Source: Enterobacter sp. RHBSTW-00994
GTDB taxonomy: Bacteria; Pseudomonadota; Gammaproteobacteria; Enterobacterales; Enterobacteriaceae
Assembly: GCF_013782625.1 (NCBI RefSeq)
Contig: NZ_CP056199.1
Span: forward strand, 2,498,588-2,562,587
Length of the DNA: 64,000 nt
Reading direction: 5' to 3'
Positions 1 through 7,598 of the stretch are shown piece by piece. A model generated the notes under the pieces. The model did not search any database. It was not told where the DNA came from and worked only from the letters and a program-made list of their open reading frames with translations. Every line of letters begins with the position of its first letter. Position 1 is the stretch's first letter. Position numbers and translations under genes: made by a program.

Positions 1-1
1 C

Positions 2-606
2 TCATCCCGCCCTGCGTAGGGCAGCCATTTTATTCTTTCTTCTCAGCCGCTCCCTCGCCTTCTTCACCGACAGCCTGCTCCGGTGCGGGAAGAGTTTCAG
101 CAGCTCCGCAAAGATCAGATGGTCATTCCGGGCAAGGCACATCTGCTCCTCCCGGCTCCACATCTGCTGGCCTGTGTATTCGCCGCCCTGGTATTTTACA
201 CCCATATCGCAGGCCTTAATCTTCACGGCTTCTGGCGTACGTCCGTATAACTGCCCTGCCACCGCTGTGCCCAGTGCCGGATACCCGGCTACCAGAATCA
301 GCTCCTCTTCCGGCGTCCAGCTTCTGGCGCAGATCACCCCGAGTTTTCCCGCCATCCACTGGATGGTACCCCGCGTGCGGTCTGGCAGCAGCGCCATTAC
401 GTGCGCATAACCTTTTTCATAGTGTGTGCGGACAATCTCTTTTTCTGCCTCACTCCAGGTTTCTGAGGGCTTATTGCCGGACGAGCAGCCCATCGCATGC
501 GCTGCGCTCCTGACAGAGGTGGGGTGCGCCCGATTCGCTCTGCTATCACCACGGACGCCATGCTGCCGTAGTGCTTTTCAACAAAATTCAGCTCGCGAGG
601 GGCCAT
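2..606 (-). pseudogene. Four-repeat SANT/Myb-like DNA-binding protein, frameshifted
   Basis: Two overlapping reading frames together make one protein of four tandem SANT/Myb-like repeats. The first repeat starts at an ATG at 606 (Met-Ala-Pro-Arg-Glu-Leu) and runs to IAERIGRTP. The frame then breaks and the next one continues TSVRSAAHAMG, exactly the end expected of such a repeat. The remaining three repeats each begin with Trp (ETWSEAEKEI, RSWTPEEELI, QMWSREEQMC) and end at the stop at base 2. The break falls in a run of four G on the plus strand (521-524); one more base would restore a single frame of about 200 codons. An intact 163-residue part could start at 493. It lies 94 bp downstream of the VasL-like gene, same strand. 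DNA binding is inferred from the repeats; the target and any link to T6SS are unknown. A sequencing error or a programmed shift cannot be excluded. Confidence 0.6.
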
Positions 607-700
607 CGTGCACGGTGGTTCCGGTAACGGGAAGAATGACTCATCTGAAGCGGGTTCGTATTGTGGCCTGTGAAAATACTGGCTCAGAAATATAGCAGAG

Positions 701-2023
701 CTACTCCGGTGTTTTTTGACGCAGCAGGGTGTAACGGGCAATAAGCTGCTGTAGGTGCTGCTCCGTCTGGCTCTGCCACGCTTCGGGTCGGGGTTGCCCT
801 TCCGGTATGGCGGCTAACTGCCGAAGCTGCTCCTCCACCGGAATGGCACGGTTAAACGACTGCGTCACGGCAAACACCTGCGATTTCAGTTCACTGACCG
901 TCATATACTTACCGCGCTTTTCATCCAGCGCGTTCAGCTGGTTCGCCAGTTGTTGCAGTTGCGCCATTCCCTGGTGCCAGCCGGTGAGATTTTCCACCGG
1001 TAGCGCGGCGCCTGCCACTTGCTGCTGCCACTGTTGCGCCAGCAGTTTTGCCTGCTCCGGCCACAGCGCGAGGGCCTGCCGCACCAGGCCGTCGCCGTAG
1101 CGGAATGGCTGGTCGGGCGCTGACTGTGAGAGTCGTTCCAACTGCTGCTGCGTCTGGCGGATACCTGGCTCCGATGGCAGCGGCTGTTGCCGGAGCGAGC
1201 GGAGCTGTTCAGCAGACAGGGCGGCGGGTAACGGTGCGAGGGTTGCCGCAAACTGCGCCTGCGCCGGGTCTTTCTGGCGCATCATCTGCCATCCCCATCC
1301 CGCAGTGCCTGCCAGCACCAACATGGTCAGCATCCCGGCGGCAAACGGCTTCCAGGGTTTTGCGGGCGGGGCCTGTTCCGTCACCACCGTCACCTTCGGC
1401 TGGGGTTCAGGCAACGCCACGTACACCCATTTCACCGGCTCAGGTGGCTCAATGGTGCTGACCTCCCCCGGTATTGTCACCCCGGTCTGCGGCGTGTTAT
1501 CGCTGTTTTCCAGGCGTACTGCCGCGTTATGCATCAGGGTGCACAGGGCATCGAGCTGGCTGGCGTGCTTCAGTTCCAGCCGCTGTAACAGCTCGCCCAG
1601 AGTGTTCAGATGCGCTTCCGCCTGGTAAAGCTGGCTCAAACCGGCATACGTCAGGGTCAGCGTGCGCATCGTCTGCTGCAGCCGTTTACTGAGCGCGCTG
1701 AGGATTTCCATCCGCGCATGAACCGGTTGCGGCCACAGTGCGCCCCACTGCCGGGATACCAGCGCTTCCAGTATCGCCAGCCCTTCGTTCAGGCCGTACA
1801 GCCCGGCGAGCTGTGTGCGGGCAAGCGTATACCAGGCCGCGGTCTGCAGCTCCACGCCGTTGTGCTCAAACAGCGACAGGCAGAGTTTTTCCGCATACTC
1901 CCAGTTAACATCCGGGCGCGCCGGATGGGTCAGTTTGTTCATTTCATCGCGAAGGCGGGCGTAATCCGTAAGCAAACGCGGGTCACCGCCGGTTTTCAGG
2001 TGGCGTTCAGAATGTGTTGTCAT
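701..2023 (-). CDS. VasL/TssA-like T6SS protein (ImpA_N domain, one membrane segment)
   Basis: A 440-residue protein with an N-terminal ImpA_N-type helical domain (roughly residues 10-170, with the YEYAEKL/LFEHNGVELQTAAWY region typical of TssA relatives). A proline-rich linker follows, then a single hydrophobic segment near residues 229-250 (FAAGMLTMLVLAGTAGWGW) and a Gln-rich helical C-terminal half that fits the VasL domain. TssA-family proteins prime or cap the sheath; membrane-anchored members are thought to act at the baseplate/membrane or at the distal sheath end. It is the last clear T6SS gene of the cluster, 22 bp downstream of tssE. A second TssA homologue without a membrane segment lies at 18797-20404, so the two probably have separate roles. 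Family assignment is firm, exact role inferred. Confidence 0.8.
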   Translation of the reverse strand: MTTHSERHLKTGGDPRLLTDYARLRDEMNKLTHPARPDVNWEYAEKLCLSLFEHNGVELQTAAWYTLARTQLAGLYGLNEGLAILEALVSRQWGALWPQPVHARMEILSALSKRLQQTMRTLTLTYAGLSQLYQAEAHLNTLGELLQRLELKHASQLDALCTLMHNAAVRLENSDNTPQTGVTIPGEVSTIEPPEPVKWVYVALPEPQPKVTVVTEQAPPAKPWKPFAAGMLTMLVLAGTAGWGWQMMRQKDPAQAQFAATLAPLPAALSAEQLRSLRQQPLPSEPGIRQTQQQLERLSQSAPDQPFRYGDGLVRQALALWPEQAKLLAQQWQQQVAGAALPVENLTGWHQGMAQLQQLANQLNALDEKRGKYMTVSELKSQVFAVTQSFNRAIPVEEQLRQLAAIPEGQPRPEAWQSQTEQHLQQLIARYTLLRQKTPE

Positions 2024-2045
2024 GGTGATTTCTGTGTGTGAAAGC

Positions 2046-2495
2046 TTAGATGGTGGCGCGGGTGTCGAGGTACTGCTGCTGTTTCAGGTGGCGGATAAGC
2101 ACCCGGCCTTCGGGCATAAAGTCGGTGCCGTAGCGTACCAGGCCGATACCCTTCAGTTCTGCGTCAATGGCGTAGCGCAACTCACCTGGTACTTGCTGTT
2201 CGAGTAGGGTCACATTGAGTGACTGCAAACGAGGTTCATACTTGAGCAGGACACCGGCCAGCGTTTCGATCAGCTCGTGGGCTGTCCCGGGCATGCCTTG
2301 CAGAATTTTGGTCATATCCGGCAAACCATAATCTGGGAGATGGGATAGGGTCCCGGCCCGGGCGTTCAAAATACTCTGGATGTTATCCAGCACGGATAAA
2401 ATGACCTGGTCTTCTTCGTTTACAGCTTCAAGGGGAAGGTCCCCTGTAAAGTTGCCAGTAAGTATTTCATATAAAGATGGGGATTTACGGTCCAT
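2046..2495 (-). CDS. tssE: TssE, T6SS baseplate subunit (gp25-like)
   Basis: A 149-residue protein of the gpW/gp25 (T4 gp25) family, which forms part of the T6SS baseplate wedge and links it to the TssBC sheath. Family hallmarks are visible: an N-terminal LYEILTG element, the NIQSILNARAGTLSHLPDYGLPD stretch (the SRxG...pdyG motif region), and a C-terminal YEPRLQSLNVTLL followed by a basic beta-strand end. It sits between the accreted effector cassettes upstream and the VasL-like gene downstream. In most related clusters tssE lies near tssJ, so the 13 kb of vgrG cassettes between them look inserted. Confidence 0.9.
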   Translation of the reverse strand: MDRKSPSLYEILTGNFTGDLPLEAVNEEDQVILSVLDNIQSILNARAGTLSHLPDYGLPDMTKILQGMPGTAHELIETLAGVLLKYEPRLQSLNVTLLEQQVPGELRYAIDAELKGIGLVRYGTDFMPEGRVLIRHLKQQQYLDTRATI

Positions 2496-2565
2496 AATAA
2501 TAACCTAATTTGCATTGCCATCATGTTAAAGTCTAACTTAAGGCTGCTATGCAGCAATCATGATC

Positions 2566-2859
2566 TTATTCTATAACCCAGGAGTCTTTAAATAATGGAA
2601 GCCCTTGAGATTCCCTCCATTTAATTATCTCATTCAATGCGCCTTCAGGTGAATCATTTTCAGATGTATCTGGATAGTATATAAAGTCACTGACTCCTCC
2701 AGTTCCAACCAGTACAGCCAGAATATCTAGAAGATTATCCAAATAAATTTCTAGCTCGTCACTAGTAGTCGATGGCGATGATCTATGCTCTGAATAAAAT
2801 TCATTCAAGATTTCCATAAATTCATTTTTGGTATAACCTTCCAGGTTATCTTTACACAA
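2566..2859 (-). CDS. Colicin/pyocin DNase immunity protein (Im family), second copy
   Basis: Recognisable Im2/Im7/Im9-family protein (Colicin_Pyocin immunity fold): helix I motif LEGYTKNEFMEIL and the specific-binding/helix III motif SDFIYYPDTSENDSPEG, ending IIKWRESQGLPLFKDS. Such proteins bind and block HNH DNase domains in the cytoplasm. It is 97 residues if started at the TTG at 2859; no ATG is available and an in-frame stop lies directly before that TTG, so either a weak start is used or the 5' end has been lost. No good ribosome binding site is seen. It lies downstream of a related immunity gene and of a ruined DNase effector, so it could be an orphan immunity gene kept for protection against kin. 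Confidence 0.7.
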   Translation of the reverse strand: MCKDNLEGYTKNEFMEILNEFYSEHRSSPSTTSDELEIYLDNLLDILAVLVGTGGVSDFIYYPDTSENDSPEGALNEIIKWRESQGLPLFKDSWVIE

Positions 2860-2962
2860 TTAATGTCAATCATAATAAACTTGGCATTCCTCATAATGTT
2901 CGAGCGGAAATGTTAGGTTATATTGCCCATCGTACAGTTACATTGAGTTCTGGCATTGATTT

Positions 2963-3295
2963 CTAACTATCTTTAAAAAGCGGAAGCCCTTGCGATTTCC
3001 TCCACTCCTTCACAATTTTAATAATATTCTTTGGTTCCCTAGCTTCTGGTGATTCAGGATAGGCTATTAGGTCTCCTTGCTTAGGGTGCTCAGTAATAAC
3101 TATAAAATGGTCCATGAACTTATCTAAGTAAGTATCTAATTCTTTCCCTTTTAGAGAATTATTCTTCCTGGTTGCTCGTCTGAATTCATGCAAAAATTCG
3201 ATGAATTCATCTTCAGTATAATCGTTAATTGTTAATTGTTAATTGTTAATTGCTAATTGTTAATTGTTAATTGTTCTTTTAAATTCTAACATCAT
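2963..3295 (-). pseudogene. Im-family DNase immunity gene interrupted by a heptamer repeat
   Basis: The body is a classic DNase-colicin immunity protein: NDYTEDEFIEFLHEFRR, then HFIVITEHPKQGDLIAYPES and a C-terminal KEWRKSQGLPLFKDS. The expected start is the ATG pair at 3292/3295, which has an AAGG Shine-Dalgarno 4-7 bases upstream and follows the DNase stop codon within 1-4 bases, as normal for an effector/immunity couple. That frame reads MLEFKRTIN and should continue into DYTEDEF, but seven copies of a 7-bp repeat lie between and introduce TAA after a few codons. Translation of the body would need an internal weak start (TTG at 3193 gives 76 residues without helix I). Probably inactive or expressed poorly; decay would fit the ruined cognate toxin. 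Confidence 0.7.
3224..3272 (-). repeat. Seven tandem copies of a 7-bp unit (AATTAAC on minus strand)
   Basis: Plus-strand GTTAATT repeats exactly at 3224, 3231, 3238, 3245, 3259 and 3266, with one variant copy GCTAATT at 3252. On the minus strand one unit would encode the natural Thr-Ile-Asn junction of the immunity gene; six extra units (42 bp) keep the downstream frame but insert a stop codon. Because the unit is 7 bp, every reading frame through two or more adjacent units soon meets TAA. Confidence 0.95.
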
Positions 3296-3296
3296 C

Positions 3297-4270
3297 TTAC
3301 CTTCTATAGTGAATTTCATCATGCAATCGCGGTGTAACTATTCTTAAATTATCAATGTCATATACACCGCCACCATTTTCTATGGTTTTATCATGATGTA
3401 TCTGAAATTTTTTCACAACTTCATTTGGACCATGATAATATCCAGCAGAAGGAACCCATGGAGCTAAACCGCCACTAATTCTTTCTTGGTTATCCTCTCC
3501 AAATTGAGCCATGAGCTCTGGGTCATTGCTTATCTCTATCCATATGTCTTCGCGTAACCCATTGAAAGAAGCATAATTCCTTCCTCGTAATTTATCAGCA
3601 ATATGGGCCGGGATTTTCGCACCTTCTCCGCTATTGGTAACTGATAAATCGAGCCAATTTTTCCCATTTTCAATTTGAGTACCAGTCCCAGTTGCTGTTC
3701 CCGCTGAGTCCTCGGATCATCCTTCAGATAAACATAAATCGGCTTAATCCCGGAGTCCGCAGGGAATACCAGAATGTAATCGTTAAGATCGCGTTCTTCC
3801 GGCACCGGGAATGGTGGTGTCGTGTATTCATCCTTACCGTCAGGAATTGGCGTGACGAGTATTGTAGCCTGGTCTATTGGCTTGATGTCGCTGCCGGTAT
3901 GTGAGAGAAGGTCACTGCCTTCTGGTCTCTCAGGCGTCCAGGTAATCAGCGGACCATCGGCACCGTGAGCTGGAGTGAACTCATATTGATTATGTTCACT
4001 ATCCCACACCATGTTTGCCGTACGGACACCATCATACGGGATACCTTCACCCGTATGGACGCCATAGACCCGCATGTTGCCCTGCTCATCCTGGCGCCAG
4101 AAGAATCTCACCCGGGTTGTCGCTTTTACCCCGGTGATGGCTTTCTGCCGCAGCTCTTCCTCGTATCAGAATTCATCCCGGCCAGGAATCCTGTCACTCC
4201 CCTCGCCCGCAGATGGAACGTAGAGCGCGGACATCATTGCTCCGACATACGGAATTCCCCGGGCCGCGCC
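3297..4270 (-). pseudogene. Degenerate S-type pyocin/colicin HNH DNase effector
   Basis: Three reading-frame pieces join into one effector. The upstream part reads AARGIPYVGAMMSALYVPSA and PGRDEF, then a TGA (4166-4168) where Trp is expected, then YEEELRQKA and the S-pyocin domain RVRFFWRQDEQGNMRVYGVH up to KDDPR. A lost base near 3708-3715 shifts the frame; in the next frame the linker AGTATGTGTQ and a whole DNase domain follow (IPAHIADKLRGR, FNGLREDIW, then FQIHHDKTIENGGGVYDIDN and a C-terminal HDEIH). The HNH residues are intact. The N-terminal (usually PAAR-type) part is missing: at about 4270 the sequence abuts a vgrG scrap out of frame. So a nonsense codon, a frameshift and a 5' deletion all disable it. 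Confidence 0.85.
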
Positions 4271-5287
4271 CAATTTGAGTTTGCCGGTGTCCGAAGGATG
4301 TTCCGGGTGTGATTGTCCCGGTTCACAAGGTCGGGATGTCCGGAGTCATGTAATGCATAGGCGATGTACGGCAGATCAATATCGCCATTGCTGTACGCAA
4401 TCGCCACTTCGGTGCCATCGGTGAGCGGCGTATGCCAGCCCAGCGTTTCACCGGCATAAGGTTTCGCCATCCGCAGCCACAGGTAACCGTAACCGGGTTC
4501 CGTCCCCTCCCGGTCGAAGTCCAGCTTCACCCGGTAGCGGCCCTGCTCGTCCAGATGTGCGTAGATATCATTTTTTTCGCGACTTTCGATCCGGGCCGGA
4601 AGCGTACCCGGGATGACCGGGCGAGGGACCTCTACCGGACGGAAGCAGTAACGTTCGGTGTAAGGCAGTCCCCAGACCGACACATGCAGACGGGAATCAC
4701 GCGCGCCACGGAAGGTCACCAGCGTGAGGAGCACACCCTCTTGCAGGGCCGTATGACGACACCCTGTGGCTCCAGCACCTGCGCGAGGTGGGCCGCATTG
4801 CTGAACAGGTGAATGCGGGCCGACCTGTTGAGCTCCCGCTCGTGGTGAAGTCGGGCCCAGAACGCACCAGATTCGGTTTCCGGCTGCGGACTGGCATCAT
4901 CACCTGCTTCACGATAAGGCGCTGCGTAACGGTAATGCTCTCCGGTGGTGACTGCATTATTACGCACACTCACCGCCGCATCCATCGGCGTGGAGGCTGT
5001 CCGGTAGTTGTAATCCCGCGTGGTGACGGTGCCGGTGGCAATGTTGTGCCAGGTCCGCACATCCCAGACCGATTCTGCCGCGCCGTCAAACAGGCCTGAT
5101 GGTTCGCTGTACGGCAGGCGCACGTCAAACCGGTAGTTAAGCTGGCTGTCAGCAAAAATGTACGTATCCAGACCGCGCACATCGTCCATCATCGTGCGCC
5201 AGTAAATCCCCACCTCAGACAGAATGCGCTGGATGAACTGCAGATCCGTCTCCTGCCACTGAGTGATAATTTCACGTGGTGGGTAGG
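4269..5287 (-). pseudogene. vgrG internal fragment
   Basis: About 1 kb nearly identical to the middle of the two vgrG genes at 7595-9919 and 13053-15386: it starts at the YPPREIITQWQETDL segment (about residue 167 of the intact protein) and ends at RTPANS (about residue 507). It is open to the neighbouring Imm52-like gene at its 5' side and to the DNase remnant at its 3' side. Internal damage includes a lost base near 4752 and a 6-bp deletion near 4782 relative to the intact copies, which break the frame in two. It has no start codon context and cannot make a spike. It is best read as the scar of homologous recombination between vgrG copies. Confidence 0.9.
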
Positions 5288-5288
5288 A

Positions 5289-6005
5289 TTAAAGCTCCGT
5301 CATCAGAGGTAGCAGCCCAAGATCCAGAAGCCTTATTTCGATGTCATTAGCTTTGCCAATGTGATCTTTGTTGTTTCCATCGAATATTTCTTCGGTTGAA
5401 ACAACAATAGTTCCCTTTTGCTTCTCACTATCGAAAATCGGTACTATTTTTGCGGCTTCTGGGATTAATTCTGGTAATATTATTGCAGGTATGTAAATCA
5501 TCCACCCCACGCAAATTCGATCAGGGAAAACATTGCATTCATTATTCCAATAGCCATTCGTATTTATGGATGCATATATTCGCCCCTTATCACAAACTAG
5601 AGATGTTAATAAAGCAACAACTTTGTCTATACTTATGTCTGTTTCATTGCAGGTAATGCTAACATCCAAATTTGTTTTTTTGATATTGTCAACATGTTTT
5701 TTTATATAGTTAATTGAGCATATTTTGCTGTCAACTTCTCCATCCCAGACACCTTCTATAATCAGCGGATGATTTTTTTTTACTTGACTGCGCCATCTTT
5801 CAATGACACGCGGCTCGGCTTTTTTATGATTAAACACTATATGATCAAGTGCTTGCTTCCTTGAATATCCTTTCTCATACCACTTCTTCTTTGTTCCTAA
5901 CAACACATCAATCAACTCGGAAATATAAAAAAGCTCATCAAGACATAACTCAACGCTAGGAGTCTGAGTATCTTCATAGTAAGCATTGGCTGATATTCTT
6001 ATCAT
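5289..6005 (-). CDS. Candidate Imm52-like immunity protein
   Basis: About 238 residues, AT-rich, no signal peptide or membrane segment. The start is set at the ATG at 6005 (MIRISANAYYED), which overlaps the toxin stop codon as ATGA; a GTG at 6014 is possible. The overlap with the Tox-REase-5-type gene upstream, and the general layout (adaptor, toxin, partner), mark it as the immunity protein. Immunity family Imm52 is the usual partner of Tox-REase-5 toxins and has a similar length, and the WxxxGYSRKQALDHIVF region fits my recollection of it, but I cannot align it here. Its stop codon lies 2 bp from the vgrG fragment, so the downstream junction is a recombination point. Confidence 0.6.
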   Translation of the reverse strand: MIRISANAYYEDTQTPSVELCLDELFYISELIDVLLGTKKKWYEKGYSRKQALDHIVFNHKKAEPRVIERWRSQVKKNHPLIIEGVWDGEVDSKICSINYIKKHVDNIKKTNLDVSITCNETDISIDKVVALLTSLVCDKGRIYASINTNGYWNNECNVFPDRICVGWMIYIPAIILPELIPEAAKIVPIFDSEKQKGTIVVSTEEIFDGNNKDHIGKANDIEIRLLDLGLLPLMTEL

Positions 6006-6757
6006 GGCACCCACCTTGTGATTATATCCTTAAAGTCTTTAAACATTTTTGAAAAATACCGATAACTCACTGGTTGCATAAATATCCACACAACTTTTAA
6101 AGGTTGATTAACTGTCGCAACAGCCTGATGTCTTCCAGCTTGACTCAAGCCACTTTTGTAGCCTTTCCACCAGCCTTTAGGATCACCAAAAGCATCAAAA
6201 AACTGATCATATCTCGCTTTAGCTTCCCAGAACTGACACAATTTGTCTTTCCAGCCATCAAACGATACGCCACAATACTTAAATTCCTTTATCTGTTTAG
6301 TTTTTGGATTATAGAACGTGCCACATATTCTCGTCTGGTAACTAATCGTCACCTCACTCCAGCGCGAACAACGCCTCACCATCGGTATCACTTTTCCTTC
6401 TGCTGGGCAGTTCTCACAGGTCTTTTCATCTGTTTTCGCCTGTGCTCCTGCCCTGGTCTCGACTCCCTCATAACTTACCGTTTCTGAGTGATCCATATCG
6501 TCTTCCCAGAAATCACCGTGTGTCTCCGCGCTGACGGCCATCGGTTCATTCAGAATGGGATCATACTGTTTTCCTTGATAATCAAATCCTCCCTGACTCC
6601 GGGACTGCGCACTCCCTGAACCCGGATAAGACATATCATCTTCTTCCCAGCCTCCATGATTTCCAGCTCCGGGAAAGGTTGCTGTTCCGCTTGAGCCACC
6701 GGCCACACCGACACTTCCGGCTGCGGCCCCGCCCATTCCCCCTGTTACCACCACCAT
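6002..6757 (-). CDS. T6SS effector with C-terminal Tox-REase-5-type nuclease domain
   Basis: 251 residues. The first 40 are Gly/Ala/Ser-rich without a signal peptide; an acidic linker follows. From about residue 115 the pattern is that of Tox-REase-5 (restriction-endonuclease-fold toxins such as Pseudomonas TseT): CENCPAEG, then RRCSRWSEVTISYQTRICGT, IKEFKYCGVSFDGWKD, the EAKARYDQFFD motif (candidate catalytic Glu/Lys) and a closing WIFMQPVSYRYFSKMF. DNA is the likely target, in the recipient cytoplasm. It is translationally coupled on both sides (ATGA overlaps at 6757 and 6002). VgrG and a DUF4123 adaptor lie just upstream, so it is presumably loaded on that spike. Nuclease assignment is by motif recognition; catalysis is inferred. 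Confidence 0.75.
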   Translation of the reverse strand: MVVVTGGMGGAAAGSVGVAGGSSGTATFPGAGNHGGWEEDDMSYPGSGSAQSRSQGGFDYQGKQYDPILNEPMAVSAETHGDFWEDDMDHSETVSYEGVETRAGAQAKTDEKTCENCPAEGKVIPMVRRCSRWSEVTISYQTRICGTFYNPKTKQIKEFKYCGVSFDGWKDKLCQFWEAKARYDQFFDAFGDPKGWWKGYKSGLSQAGRHQAVATVNQPLKVVWIFMQPVSYRYFSKMFKDFKDIITRWVP

Positions 6758-7101
6758 CAGAGCCCCCTCCTTTCCCCGTTTATCATCACATGCTTATAAT
6801 CTTCAACCCGCTGCTCAACTGAATAACCATTCGGTATTCTCAGCCATTTATCCACTTCGGACTTCAGATAAAAACCAGGCCAGAACGCCTCCAGGAACAA
6901 AAAATCCCGCTTCACATTCTTTTCTTTCAGCGGGAGCATGTTTGCGTAATCCAGTGCTTTTCTCAGGCGAACATGGAACGTTTCATTCGGTTCAGTAATT
7001 CCCGGAAATTTCTTCTTCAGTCTCTGCGCGCTATCGCGGACAAAATCATCATCTTCCATTTTGTCCACTCCGGCGCACTGTTCTTCAGACAGCTTCAGCA
7101 T
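6757..7101 (-). CDS. Small protein of unknown function between T6SS adaptor and toxin
   Basis: 114 residues, charged, predicted soluble and mostly helical, with a WPGFYLKSEVDKWLRIPNGY segment in the second half. No family recognised. Its ATG overlaps the end of the DUF4123 gene by 7 bp and its stop overlaps the toxin start (ATGA), so all four genes DUF4123, this, toxin and immunity are made as one coupled unit. Position suggests a co-adaptor, chaperone or toxin-delivery part. It could alternatively be a second, short immunity component. No counterpart exists in the metalloprotease cassette. Confidence 0.6.
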   Translation of the reverse strand: MLKLSEEQCAGVDKMEDDDFVRDSAQRLKKKFPGITEPNETFHVRLRKALDYANMLPLKEKNVKRDFLFLEAFWPGFYLKSEVDKWLRIPNGYSVEQRVEDYKHVMINGERRGL

Positions 7102-7598
7102 ATGAATTCCCTTTGTTTAAATGACCAGACTTTTCCGTCCACTGTTGTCAGCCATTCACGCATTAAACCTGTCATTTCACGGTGCTGCTGACAGTTCAGC
7201 ATCGTCCCCAGACGGACCTGAACCCGCGGATCCTGAACACGCAGTAAAGCCGCCCGTCCGTCCGGAAGTTCTGCGTTCATATATCGCTGTAAATGCGTAA
7301 CCAGCTCCTCCGGCATGGAGCCTGACACTATCCAGGATACGCCGGGTAATGCGGTTTCCAGGGCTTCCAGTTGCTCCCTAATTTCCATTGTTTCATTCAT
7401 CCTGATTAGCCACGGTCTGGCAAAGGCAATACGCGAATCCGGCCAGCTATCCAACAGGGGGATCGCCGTCGATTTTTGAGCTGACAGTTCTTCACCGAAA
7501 TACCGCTCATATTGCAGCCCATCCACCAGAGCAAAGACTGAAACGTCTGAGGAATGAATCAGGTGTTGCGCAGCAAGACTGAAGCTGAGGTTGCTCAT
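7095..7598 (-). CDS. DUF4123-type T6SS effector adaptor (Tap/TEC family)
   Basis: 167 residues with the DUF4123 layout: N-terminal VFALVDGLQYERYF, a central IAFARPWLIRMN strand pair, GVSWIVSGSMPEELVTHLQRYM, then LPDGRAALLRVQDPRVQVRLGTML and a C-terminal aromatic tail. Proteins of this family hold an effector on the tip of a particular VgrG before secretion. The start overlaps the vgrG stop by 4 bp (ATGA at 7595-7598), matching a VgrG-specific adaptor. A divergent paralogue serves the other cassette at 12575-13060. Confidence 0.85.
   Translation of the reverse strand: MSNLSFSLAAQHLIHSSDVSVFALVDGLQYERYFGEELSAQKSTAIPLLDSWPDSRIAFARPWLIRMNETMEIREQLEALETALPGVSWIVSGSMPEELVTHLQRYMNAELPDGRAALLRVQDPRVQVRLGTMLNCQQHREMTGLMREWLTTVDGKVWSFKQREFIC

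Noticed and set aside
2868-2962. Plus-strand stretch reading GIPHNVRAEMLGYIAHRTV to a stop, reminiscent of an integrase end
   Set aside because: Only about 35 codons, no catalytic residues, no start; the likeness is too weak to call a gene fragment.
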